From contig AP026538.1 in assembly GCA_026075535.2 (NCBI GenBank), positions 11,346,001-11,410,000 of the forward strand: a DNA stretch of 64,000 bases, in the 5' to 3' direction. Positions 53,452-64,000 of this stretch are shown here, one piece after another. The notes beneath the pieces were generated by a model. That model made no database searches, had not been told where the DNA came from, and worked only from the letters and a program-made list of their open reading frames with translations. The translations under genes and the position numbers were made by a program. This DNA comes from Tricholoma matsutake (lineage: Eukaryota; Basidiomycota; Agaricomycetes; Agaricales; Tricholomataceae). The stretch's first letter is position 1. Each line of letters begins with the position of its first letter.

Positions 53452-55393
53452 TGTGCAGGGCACAATACCCTTGATGGGGTATTATGTAAGTATCTTGGAA
53501 GTATTCCTAATACTGTCAAGATACTAGCCCAGAAGTATGTTGCAAGTATGCTGATTGTTGATTACCATACCTCCACATTACTAACTTGTACATATTGTAA
53601 CTGTATTCTGAATGTCTTGGCTGAAAAATAATACAATATTTCCTCCCTACTATCACAATAATATTAAGATACTTCTAATGGAGTATTGAAGTTAAAGATC
53701 AAAATATTTTTCAAGTACTGAGAAGGCAGTAACTTGGTGGTATTGAGGTAATTTCTTCAGTACTACCAAGATACTATCTACAATACTATCAAGATGATAT
53801 CACAATACTTTGCTTGGGATATGTTAGCAATATGATGGAAAAGATCTAGAAAACCTCTGTGTCAGTATGCTTGAAATATCATGGAAGTACACAAACAAAA
53901 AGAGTAGTCATGCACCCCATACCTTCACCATACTAAAGCCAGGGAATATTGGAAGTATTGAAGTGTTGTTTATTCAATACTGTCAAACTACTCTATGGGA
54001 AGTATATAAGAAGAAATTTGATAGATTGGGAAAGTATAATTAGCAGATGTCTGCACATGCAGGTCTGCTGTTGAAAGTATCTACTTCCATGTCTGAGTAC
54101 CTACATGTCCACTGGCAGGTATCTACTCAGGTACTCACTTGCACATCCAAGTTGTATGTCCAAGTACTTACTCAAGTACTTACTGGCACCTATTTGAGTA
54201 CTGACTAGTACTTGCCAGTGCATATCCAAGTACTTACTCAAGTATCTACTGGAACCTATTCAAGTTTGAGTACTTACTTGTATATCCAAGTACCTACTTG
54301 AATGTCCAGGTATCTACTCAGGTACTTACATTCATCCAAGTTGTATGTCCAAGTACTTACTCAAGTACCTACTTGCACCTATTTGAGTGCTTACTTGCAT
54401 ATCCAAATACCTACTTTATATCTACCTGCATGTTCAGGTATCTACTCAAGTACTCACTTGCACATCCAAGTACTTACTCAAATACCTGCTGGTACCTATT
54501 TGAGTACTTATTTGTATATCCAAGTACCTACCAGTGGTTATTTGAGTATTTACTTGTATGTCCAAGCAGTGCCTACTAGTATCTATTTGAGTACTTACTT
54601 GTATATCCAAGTACTTACTTGATATCTACTTGTGTGTACTCAAGTACCACTTGCACATCCAAGTTGTACATCCAAGTACTTACTCAGGTACCTAGTACTG
54701 GCACCTATTGGAGTACTCACCTGCACATCCTGGTACTTACTCAAGTACCTACTGTTACCTATTTGAGTCCTTACTTGTATATCAAAGTACCTACTTGATA
54801 TATACTTGTGTGTCCAGGTATCTACTCAAGTACTTACTTGCACATCCAAGCTGTACATTCAAGTACTTACTCAGGTACCTAGTACTGGCACCTTATCCAA
54901 GTACTTACTCAAGTACCTACTGGTACATATCTGGGTACTTACTTTCATGTTCAAGTTGTATGTCCAAGTACTTCCTAAAGTACCTATTAATTAGGTATCT
55001 GGATATCCAAGATAGGTACTTAAATAGGTACTTTTTCATGGATGTAGGTACTAGTACTCAGATATGTACTCAGACATTCAAGTAAGTACTCAAGTAAATA
55101 CCTGGTCATGGAAGAAGGTACTAGTACTGAGATATGCAAGTAGGTCAAGATGGTACTCAAATAGGTACTTCAGGAAGTGCTTGGATGTACAATTTGGATG
55201 TGCAAGTAAGTACTTGAGTAGATACCTGGACACACAAGTATATATCAAGTAGGTACTTTGATATACAAGAGGAGGTATGGTAATCAACAATCAGCATACT
55301 TGCAACATACTTCTGGGCTAGTATCTTGACAGTATTAGGAATACTTCCAAGATACTTACATAATACCACATCAGGGGTATTGTGCCCTGCACC
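53452..55393. mobile_element. Fold-back element with TACTT/AAGTA minisatellite arms
   Basis: Outer arms of about 125 bp are inverted and very similar: GTGCAGGGCACAATACCC on the left (from 53452) and GGGTATTGTGCCCTGCAC on the right (to 55393), continuing inward through AAGTATCTTGGAAGTATTCC to GATTACCATACCTCC. The inner body is made of AAGTACTTACTCAAGTACC-type repeats that reverse orientation near 54990, so the two halves could pair along much of their length. No transposase. Flanks give no convincing target duplication. It lies between the Harbinger transposase and the Myb/SANT gene. Confidence 0.78.
54060..55260. repeat. CAAGTACTTACTCAAGTACC minisatellite
   Basis: Imperfect 20-40 bp units of AAGTACTTACT, CAAGTACCTACT and TGCACATCC/TGTATATCC. 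From about 54990 the units appear as the complement (GTACTTGAGTAGATACC). Long frames through it (Tyr/Leu/Ser/Thr-rich) are artefacts of the repeat. Confidence 0.85.
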
Positions 55394-55674
55394 CAGTGAG
55401 AAGGAAATGTGCAATATACATGATATATCAAATCTCCTTGTCTTGTTGTTCCAATAAATCATGAAGACATTGAAAAGCACCTTGATGTGCACTAAGGTGC
55501 TAGCCATTGTGTCTCCTTGTGTTTGTCATGGCGGAAACGCGATACGTCAGTGTGAGGAATGTTGGGAACATGTGTTCAAGGTGAGGTACAATAAGAATAT
55601 GGTGGCTGAAGTTGTTCAAAATGGTATGAAATCTTTTGAAATGTTTTGAGGTGTCATGTCATTGTTTTGTGTGT
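55394..55674. other. Non-coding between the fold-back element and the Myb/SANT relic
   Basis: No recognisable gene. Short frames only. Confidence 0.4.
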
Positions 55675-56179
55675 TTATAGGGGTTTGTAAGCATTCACAA
55701 AATTATAGGACATTATGACAAATGTGTCCGAGTGTGATGTATTGTTTTCAGAGCTCAGCTGCTGAAGTGGACCTATCACCACAGTACGTGTATTGACACC
55801 ATAGTCGTCATGCCATCCACTGCCAGACTTCTTGTCCCAAAGAGAAATGGCCTTGTAGATACTGCAAAGCTTTTGTAGGAGATCAGTGAGATAAACCATC
55901 ATTAATAATACATATACATACATGGCCCCACTTGTAGTGGCATTGTGAAGCATCTTTTGACTTGACCATGTTGCAGGCTTTGTTGAATTGGGTTTTCTTC
56001 AAGTTGAGGCCTCTCAGTGTGTTGAGGGAGCAGTGTGCCTCAACATAGTCAAGAAGTAGAATGATTTCTTGGTCTGTCCAGCATCCATTTCCCTTCCCAG
56101 AATTGCTAGAAGTGTTGGCAGGATTAGAAGTGTTGGGAGCAAGGGGGTGACAGGCTGCAAATTTTAGACATACACTCAT
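55675..56179 (-). pseudogene. Myb/SANT-like DNA-binding protein, probable Harbinger partner
   Basis: Minus-strand exon 1 (56179-55922) includes NSGKGNGCWTDQEIILLLDY, LNLKKTQFNKACNMVKSKDA and SQCHYKWGH, a trihelix/Myb-SANT-like domain with the usual early Trp. An intron fits 55870-55921 (GTATGT..AAAAG, 52 nt). Exon 2 continues KLCSIYKAISLWDKKSGSGW and HDDYGVNTRTVV. PIF/Harbinger elements normally encode such a protein beside the transposase to bring it to the element ends. Its spacing from 52180-53205 is stretched by the fold-back insertion. The C-terminus diverges and seems frayed, so it is probably non-functional. Confidence 0.6.
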
Positions 56180-57318
56180 AACTTTTTTTAAGTGGCCATC
56201 TGGGACCCCCCCCTCCCTGTCCTTCTATACATGGTAGTTTCCCATCATGTGTCAGTCTATTTTGGGTAACTCCCCAGATCAAAATCATCAACCAGCCTGT
56301 CACACACATGTCAAACTTGAGTCAATGAGTGGACGAGGTGTTTTGTGACCTGTGTGATCAACTCCCTCAGTCATCACACCTCCTATACACCTTCAGTGTC
56401 TGCTACCTTGTGCACTGAAGGATCTTCTGTAACTTTCCCATTCTTCCTCTCTTATCAGCCAGGTATTTACACTTGATTTACTAGTAGTACACCAGTGCAC
56501 CTATTACTTATTTGGTAATCTTGCGAAGGTGAGACAACCCCAATCAGATATTTTTGTTTGGCCTTGGTGAGCTCGCGAGGCAAACAGATCGTGTGTCAGA
56601 CTACCACAACTGCAAACCATAACAAGAAACCTAAGAAAACTAAATGTAGTCTTGTAGAAAATAAATAACAGGGGGCAGCATCACGCAACTTTCAAACCCA
56701 AATTCCAACAATTTATAAATACTTTGAAAGAATTGACAAGGTTTGGTGGTATTTCCAGTACAATGATGCCAATGCATTAGTATAATATACTAGGGAAGGT
56801 CAGGACAACACTCAGTGTGGGCTGGAGGCCAAATCTGCTGCGTTGGGTGGGGAAACCAGGAGACAGAACATGTTTTGGAGCCAAATTTGCAGCTCTAGAA
56901 CACCCTAGACATGACCTGACCTTTCAAAACTTCAATGTCAATTATTTTTTTTAGTGGGTCCTCTGGACCCCCTCCCCCCCCCACCTGATGTGTGGGATTC
57001 AGGTGCCGACACCCCCTTGGTTGGGAGTGGAAGCAAAGCCTGAATGCAAAGTTGAATCATTCTCTTGTAGACTATGATCTTCAAAGTCAATGTCATCCAT
57101 ATTGTTGTTACAATTTTCCTTGTAACTCATGGAACCTGACCAACCTGACCAACCCGACGATCCCCTCAAGACAGGAGGCACTACCTGATTCATGCCTAGG
57201 GCATGTCCTTGACACCAGATACATGCATGACACATGCCGACTGCATGCATTCAGTCCTCTTCCCATGGAAGGCACCCTTGACGCATGGTGACTCCATGCA
57301 CCTGAACCCACTCCCACA
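56180..57318. other. Intergenic, no gene seen
   Basis: Two G/C runs in similar contexts, 56187-56215 (AAGTGGCCATCTGGGACCCCC) and 56953-56990 (AGTGGGTCCTCTGGACCCCC), may be related element ends about 770 bp apart. Otherwise only short frames. Confidence 0.4.
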
Positions 57319-57319
57319 C

Positions 57320-57870
57320 ATGCTGTGATATGACAGCCCTTTGACATGAGGTCCATGACATCGGACTCTCATGATTGACATGCTGCGCTGCATCATGTCC
57401 TTGACATGCTGCGCTGCATCATGTCCTTGACATCGGATCCGTGACATCAGACGCCTCATGCTAGGCATGAGGCTTATTGTTTCTATTCTTACCTGAAACA
57501 CATCTACCTTTCCGATTGGACGATAAGGACCTTCCTACTAGTATAAATACTGCGACTTGTAGTAGGGATGTCCTTAGTTTAGATCTAGGCAATCTACAGC
57601 CTTAACTTGCAACTTGTGAACTTACTCGAAACCACTAAGGAAGCCCCTTAGTGCATGAACCTGAATGACTCTACACAGAAGCCCTGCTAGAGTGCACTAC
57701 CTATCTTACATCGGATGCTCCGAGTAAGACTAGTGCCGAACGACTCATCGAGGAAGCACCTCGTCAAACAACATTGACTAGATCAAGTGGTTGAGGCTTC
57801 ACCCTTAACATAAGATCTAAACTATCTGCTAGCCCACCTACCTAGGTGTAGGCAGTACATCTCGATACAC
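57320..57870 (+). repeat. Probable gypsy-3 5' LTR and leader
   Basis: Starts around TGTGATATGACAG (57319) or TGACATGAGG (57340). It contains two copies of a 26-bp TGACATGCTGCGCTGCATCA repeat (57377-57430) and a TATAAATA box at 57542-57549. About 580 bp beyond the TATA box, Gag begins at 58127. LTR borders are uncertain because no second LTR lies inside the window. Confidence 0.5.
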
Positions 57871-58126
57871 ACCACAGCGACCTGGGTCTAGACAAACCCC
57901 AGACCGACCACCAAGAGAAGCAGAACCACAGCCAGGTTCATCTTGGTACCGATACAATGGAAGACTAATCCGTTACTCGACCCCAGCACAGCATTGGTTC
58001 TACGGATCAACCGACAGACAAAGAGGAGATATCCTCACTGACAAAGACTTTGAACAACCACACACACCCCCACCCAAAACATCCACCCGCTTCCTAACAG
58101 ACAAAACCGACAACCTCTATAGCAAG

Positions 58127-59020
58127 ATGTCCGAACCCACCGTGACCACACCAATGATGTCCGTGAAGAACATTCGAATCCAATCACCCACAGATTTCTC
58201 AGGAGAGCGGACCAAGACTGCCAAGTTCCTGCAGGAGATAGACCTGTACCTGCGAATCAATGACCAGGTCTATGACACAAATGACAAAAAGATCATCTTC
58301 ACACTGTCCTTCATGAATGGAGGGACAGCAGCTGCCTGGGCACAGGCATTTGTCAACCAACACCAATCTGAGGGACTCGGAGAATACGCAGACTTCAGAC
58401 AGAAGGTCCTAGAGGCCTTCTCACCGATCGACGAGGCCAGAATGGCAAAGACAGAGATTAAGAATCTCAAACAAGGTTCAGGGAACCTCGAGGAATATGT
58501 GGTGAACTTCCACATCCTGAAAGACAGGATGGGAATCACTGAAGATGCAGCCATGATCAAGTACTTCATGGATGGACTGCACCCCAAATTACTGAAGAGG
58601 GTACACACAATGGAGACAGTACCCAACACTCTCAAAGGCTGGATAAAGGCAGCTTCGAAAAACAAAGGCCAATGGAAATGGGCCATGGCAATCCTGGGAA
58701 AAACCAGGCAGAACCAACAGACAAAAGAAACAATAAAGAAAGGACAGCCCTCTCTTGACATCAACCGACTGACAAACCAGGAATGCGTGGAACACCTCCG
58801 AAAGGGATTGTGTTTCATCTGTCACCAACCAGGACACTGATCGTCTGACCACAAGGATGGGAAGAGCCCCATCCTTACCGAAATCACTTCACCCAGAAAA
58901 AGACTGGGGTGGACACCTACCAGAAGATCCACATGATGCTGGACGAACTGGATGAAGAAGAAAAGGAACGAGCCCTCAACCTCATGGAGGAATCGGGTTT
59001 TTAGAACAGTGGCCTGATAC
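58127..59020 (+). pseudogene. Gypsy-3 Gag
   Basis: ATG at 58127. MSEPTVTTPMMSVKNIRIQS leads into a Ty3-like capsid: SPTDFSGERTKTAKFLQEID, FTLSFMNGGTAAAWAQAFVN and EIKNLKQGSGNLEEYVVNFH. A zinc knuckle begins CFICHQPGH (58809-58835), but the next codon is TGA (58838), so the CCHC motif is cut before its last Cys. After the stop the frame shifts to TYQKIHMMLDELDEEEKERA, a typical Gag C-terminus. Gag would package element RNA. Confidence 0.85.
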
Positions 59021-59021
59021 G

Positions 59022-62000
59022 ATGCCAGTCACCACTGTAGTCTCCCTAGGATCTGTACTCTTAGCTACCATGAATAGACAATCTATGTGCCTGTCTATTT
59101 GGGTAGCTGAGTCAGATAACGGGAAAGACATCACAACAAACATGCTCCTCGACTCTGGAGCAGGAGGAGTCTTTATTGACTCAAAATTTGTCAAACAAAA
59201 GGGATCAGGACATATCCCTTAGGCCACACCATCCAGGCCACAAATGTAGATGGAACCCTGGATAGGCAGGGAATGATTACCAGATACGTAAAAGGGAGGC
59301 TCCACATCAATGAATGGAGCTACCCAATGGAATACCTAGTCACCGGACTAGGCAAAGAATCGGTAATCCTGGGTCTGTCATGGCTGCGTGAGGTAAACCC
59401 GATCATCAATTGGAAGAAAGGAACTCTTGAGTTCTGAGACAAAGGACAACGGGCTCAGATCCAACAAATCTGGGAGAAGACGAGAAGAGCCAAACGGGCC
59501 CTCCTGAACACCCTAAAACTCCCCAGGGTCAACACTGAAAGAGAGGCACCCAATGACAGAATGGCACAAATCTGATGCATCGTGGCCAAAACAAGACAGA
59601 GGCTCTCTGAAGAGAAAGAGAGGAGCCTTGCCCAAGCCAGATTGGCTGTGGCAAAAACAAATAAGAGGCTCTCTGAAGAGAAAGAAGGGAACCTCGCCCG
59701 AGCCCGACTGGCTGTGGCAAGAACAAAGGAGCTGAATTCGGTCCAGAAAGCCATCACAAAGACCAGGACCAAGGGCACTCCTAAAGAAGAAAGGAATCTC
59801 GAAGCAGCAAGACGCGCTGTCGCCAAGACCCAAGAAAACCAGAGGAAAGACCAACTGGAGAAGGGCAAAAACAATGGATGTGACAGGACATGACAAATTG
59901 TGCAAAAGATGAAAGAATTGCTAACCTCCACAGGGGAGGGAAGCACTGGCAAAAGGAACATGAAAATGACACTACGAAACAGGATAAACAACCCTCGACA
60001 AGGGACTACCCCAACCCACGATTATAGGACCCCAGATCACAGTACCATCAATGCTGAAGTACCTATGCCCAGGGAGACTCCCCCTCGGGTGAAGGTCAAA
60101 GAAGTACCTGATGAGGAACTACTGGCAGACACTGGCATGGAAATACAAGCAATGGGAGAAACCACGAGCAAAATGCGACAGACCTCTTGATCACATATGT
60201 ACAAGGAGAACTGGTCATTGGCATATTCGAACCACCAGAAGAACCACCCCTCACCAAGGAACACCGAGGACCGACCCATACGTACATATGGAAAACAAAC
60301 ATGATCTCCAGGATTACAAAAGCCAAAGACTCCCCACGATATGTATTCTCGAAGAGCCCATGGATCAGAGCAAAGACATCCATTTCCCAGTGACTCGCAC
60401 ATGAACAAGATGAGGGGAGGGAGGCCAGCAAACAGACCCTGGATGACCTACTGCCACTGGAATACCAGAAATACAGACAGGTATTCGAAAAAGCTGCATC
60501 TGAACGATTCCCAGAATCAAGACCGTGGGATCATGTGATCAACTTGAAGGAAGGCTTTGTACCGAAGGATTGCAAAGTCTACCCACTGACACCGAAGGAA
60601 CAAGAGAAACTCAACGAGTTTCTAGATGAAAACCTGGAAAAAGGATACATCCAACCATTGAAATCACCCATGGCATCCCCGTTCTTCTTCATGTCAAAGA
60701 AGGACTCTGACACTCTGCGACCTTGCCAAGACTATCGCTATCTGAACGAAGGAACGATCCGGAACAACTACCCCCTGCCACTGATCGGAGACCTCTTGGA
60801 CAAGCTGAAAGGAGCAAGATTTTTCACAAAACTTGATATTTGATGGGGATATCATAATGTACGGATAAAGAAAGGAGATGAGTGGAAGGCAGCATTCAAG
60901 ACTAACCAAGGGCTATTTGAGCCAATGGTGATGTTCTTTGGGCTGTGCAACTCACCGGCAACATTCCAGGCCATGATGAATGATCTCTTCCAAGACATGC
61001 TAGATGAAGGATGGCTCATCATCTCTATGGATGACATCCTGATCTTCTCAAAGATGGAAGAAGAACACCGGATAAGGACTGAAAGGGTCCTCGAATGACT
61101 ATGACAATGCGATCTCTACCTGAAAATAGAGAAGTGCAAGTTCAACATACAGGAAGTTGACTTCTTGGGCATGATCATCTGGCCCGACGAACTTGCAATG
61201 GACAACATGAAACTGGCTGGGATCAAGGACTGGCCCATGCCAAAGACAGTGAAGGATGTAAGATCCTTCCTAGGATTTGGAAACTTCTATCGATGATTCA
61301 TCGGACACTTCACAGATCTGACCAGACTGCTAGACAATTTGACGAAGAAGAACCAGAAATTCAAATGGACGAATGACTGCCAGCAGTCGTTCAATGCGCT
61401 AAAAAGGAAGTTCAATGAAGCCCCAGTACTGCTGATGCCAGAGGCAACAAAACCATTTGTGGTGGAATCTGACACCTTGAAATTTGCAACAGGCACAGTA
61501 CTCAGACAGCAGGATGCCAATGGAGACTAGCACCCTTGCAGTTACATCTCACATTCTTTCAATGAAGCTGAAAGAAATTATGAGATATATGACAGGGAAC
61601 TACTGGGAGTAATCCGAGCGCTGGAGACATGGAGACACTACCTACAGGGGACACCATTCCCTGTGACAGTACTGTCTGATCACAAGAACCTGACATACTT
61701 CCATCAGGCACAGAAACTGAACCAATGACAGGCTAGATGGAGCATCTACCTGTCACAATTCAACCTGAAGCTACAACACATACCAGGATCACAGATGGTA
61801 CAATCTGACACCCTATTGAGGAGAGCAGATCATATAGCCAAAGAAGACACCGATAACGAGGACAAGACTATCCTCACTGATGAACTATTCCTGAAAACAA
61901 TCGATGCTGAGCTCCAAGGAGCCCTGGTCTCAGCAATAATGAAGGATGACCTTGTAAATGACACTTTACGAGCCCTGAAGAACAATGGAACTCCCCCCAT

Positions 62001-63351
62001 CAAATCTGCATTGGAGGACTGGAAATTTGAAGACAGCCTGCTCTTTTTCAAAGACAGATGCTACGGGCCACAGGACGAAACCCTCCGCCGAGCAATCATA
62101 TGGAAATACCATCATAGCATCATGACAGGGCACCCTGGACAATGGCAGACAATCGAACTGATCCGATGAGACTACTGGTGGCCAGGAATGGCCAACTTCA
62201 TAAAGAAGTATGTCGAAGGCTGCACAAAATGCCAGCAAATGAAGATCAACACACACCCGATGACCCCACCACTGACACCGATATCATCCAATGCCAGCAG
62301 ACCATTTGAGCTGGTAATGACAGATTTTATTATGGACTTGCCCATAATAAATGGATTTGACTCAATCATGGTCATGGTAGACCATGGTCTTACGAAGGGG
62401 GTAATTTTTATCCCTTGCATGAAGACAATCAACGCACTTGGCACCGCAGACCTTTACCTGCGCCATGTATACACAAGATTTGGACTCCCCGGAAGAATCA
62501 TCTCAGACAGAGACCCTCAATTCACATCCAAACTCTTCCAAGAACTCAGACGATTGCTTGGGATCAAGCTATCCATGAGCACCGCCTATCACCCCCAGAC
62601 CGACGGAGAAACGGAGCGAGTAAACCAAGAGCTAGAGGTTTACCCTCCCATGTTCTGCTCGAACAAACCAGAAGATTGGGAGCGTTATCTCCCAACAGCA
62701 GAATTCGTGCATAACCAGAAGATGCACTCCACAGTAAAACATTTGCCATTTTACTTGATGATGGGATATCAACCATGTGCTATCCCCACCCCTTACAAAA
62801 AGACAAATGTGCTGGCTGCCAAACAGAGAATCCAAGAACTTCTCTCTGTGAGAAGGGAAGCTCTTGCTGCACACGAACTGGCCAGACAAGCTATGGCTGC
62901 CCAAATGAAAGGGCGATACAAACCATTCAAGGTTGGAGAGCAAGTATGGCTTGACTCCAAGAACCTGAAGATTGGCTACCCAACGAGAAAACTGGCGCCA
63001 AAACAAGAAGGGCCCTTCGTGATTGAAGATGCCCTGTCGAGAACAACATACCGATCAAAACTGCTGCCGAGATGGAAGATCCACCCAGTCTTCCATGTGG
63101 CTTTACTCACACGATACCATGAGAATGACACTCATGGGCGAAACTTCCTGACTCCACCACCCGACCTCGTGGAAGGAGAAAACGAATACGAGGTGGAAGC
63201 GATCATCGCACACAAGAAGCATGGCAAGACATGCTGTTACCTCGTGAAATGGGTTGACTACCTGACATCTGAAAACACATGGGAACCCAAATCAAACTTG
63301 AAGAATGCCCCCAAGATCCTGACGGCATATAAGAAGAGGTACCACCTCTGA
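59022..63351 (+). pseudogene. Gypsy-3 Pol: protease, RT, RNase H, integrase, chromodomain
   Basis: Protease: MLLDSGAGGVFIDSKFVKQK (59142), DSG intact. A Lys/Arg-rich repeat region (59560-59880; LSEEKERSLAQARLAVAKTN repeated) precedes [24 protein letters not shown] (60580), [44 protein letters not shown] and SMDDILIFS (61025), an intact catalytic DD. RNase [13 protein letters not shown] (61675). HHCC: HHSIMTGHPG to CTKCQQMK (62112-62243). Integrase: MTDFIMDLP, RIISDRDPQFTSKLFQEL and YHPQTDGETERVNQELE. Chromodomain: EYEVEAIIAHKKHGKTCCYL (63186) to ENTWEPKSNL. The last 387 codons (62188-63351) are open. TGA stops elsewhere replace Arg or Trp: 60841, 61096, 61102, 61294, 61726 and 62167. Confidence 0.92.
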
Positions 63352-63527
63352 CGAGAACCCAAGAAACCCCCACTATCTGAACCAAACCCCAGCCAAACGA
63401 CACCCCTGATACCCCCCAAACGACGATTGACCCACTGAATGCTGATGCCCTTCATGTTCACCCCCACCCCCCCCCTTTTTGATAAAGAACAAATACGAGA
63501 AGAACATGGCGACTGGACGATGAGTCA
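63352..63527. other. Gypsy-3 segment downstream of Pol
   Basis: C-rich tract (CCCCCACCCCCCCCC near 63462) and no frame. Separates Pol from the tail reading frames. Confidence 0.4.
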
Positions 63528-63946
63528 TTGACCAGTCACCAAAAAACGAACAGACTGCCAGGGCAACCCTCTTGGGAATGCCCGCACGGAATCACATTCT
63601 GGATAAACAGAGACGACTGGATAAAAAGAGTATCCTCGACTTGCCTGAGATGCTGCCTCTATACATGGAGGAGCACAAAGATGGATTTAACCTGGGTAAG
63701 AGCACAATTCGAGGAATGGTGCTTCGAGGGAGAATTAGACGACGACGACTATTTCCCCCCGAAGAATTTGTTATCGACCGCAATGGTCTGACCCCAGGCA
63801 GGGGACCACTAGTGGGAATTAGCCCACTACTGTGGAATGACCTTCAGTGGAACACCCACTACAGCAAAAAAAGCGGATTTGAGCTGGCAAGGCAGCTCTT
63901 ATTCGGACGACATGGAGAACTGGGGACATTGCTGTGTTCCAGCTGA
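63528..63946 (+). pseudogene. Tail reading frames after gypsy-3 chromodomain, unrecognised
   Basis: Two overlapping frames, 63528-63791 (WECPHGITFWINRDDWIKRV, then EEWCFEGELDDDDYFPPKN) and 63572-63946 (LPLYMEEHKDGFNLGKSTIR, then ISPLLWNDLQWNTHYSKKSG). They probably derive from one ancestral frame with a shift. Some Agaricomycete gypsy elements carry an extra Trp/Cys-rich region beyond the chromodomain, and this may be its remnant. The 3' LTR should lie beyond the window. Confidence 0.35.
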
Positions 63947-64000
63947 CACCCCCACACATCGACACCCCTGACCACTGAGCACAACTGGGTGCAAAGCGAT

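Noticed and set aside
54298..55085. Tyr/Thr/Leu-rich frames of 93-125 codons
   Set aside because: They come from the AAGTACTTACTC minisatellite, which is open in several frames on both strands.

Overview
The window looks like a transposon-saturated stretch of a basidiomycete (Agaricomycete) nuclear genome. The evidence is short (about 45-65 nt) GT-AG introns with CTAAC/TACTAA-type branch sites, chromodomain Ty3/gypsy and Ty1/copia elements, a Tad-like LINE, a Crypton-type tyrosine recombinase, a PIF/Harbinger transposase, and protein families I know mainly from mushroom-forming fungi. Identifications come from reading motifs by eye; no database search was run. I cannot name the species.

Layout. 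1-529: right end of a long-terminal-inverted-repeat (TIR) element carrying a tRNA-like module. 526-4185: 5'-truncated copia element (copia-1). 4190-12430: a decayed unknown locus split by a complete copia element (copia-2, 4768-11299, exact 5-bp target duplication) whose 5' LTR is itself split by a hAT-like element (4820-6110, exact 8-bp duplication). 12755-13335: a spaced duplication. 13450-17157: a dead Crypton-like recombinase element (minus strand) split by TIR element B (15017-17103). 17158-29700: gypsy-1 (plus), split in gag by TIR element C (17580-19527) and between its HHCC region and integrase core by gypsy-2 (minus, 22233-28251, two 425-bp LTRs). 29670-33782: LINE with poly(A) tail. 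33870-35921: the only gene-like island, two divergent genes, a DUF3669-type kinase-fold gene that looks intact and a neighbour killed by an in-frame TGA. 36660-44870: TIR elements E and F plus arrays of palindromes, a 158-bp satellite and a mariner-like MITE. 44959-48417: a minus-strand multi-exon hypothetical locus. 48600-50119: tRNA-like module, second Crypton fragment, end of TIR element D. 50250-56179: decayed zinc-finger gene, PIF/Harbinger transposase and Myb/SANT partner, separated by a fold-back element (53452-55393). 57320-64000: gypsy-3 (plus), running toward the right edge.

Most interesting signal. Four TIR elements (A/F type, B, C, D) share an outer core CTTTACACT but carry different minisatellites just inside it. 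Where both ends of one element are visible, the two ends match each other. Several contain an outward-facing tRNA-like A-box/B-box module. Their interiors, and the arrays at 36-45 kb, share a fixed grammar: a CCCTC/GAGGG hairpin, then a 30-bp dispersed palindrome (at least 19 copies; CCACCCTGYGAGCAG and its reverse complement), then exon-like blocks ending in a second palindrome (GGCCCAAATGACA and its reverse complement) that sits next to a splice-donor-like site. I know of no named family with this architecture.

How it works together. Apart from the DUF3669 gene, nearly every coding region is a relic. Premature stops are strongly biased to TGA where the family normally has Arg (CGA to TGA), with matching CpG losses at catalytic residues. 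This points to cytosine methylation and deamination as the main decay process.
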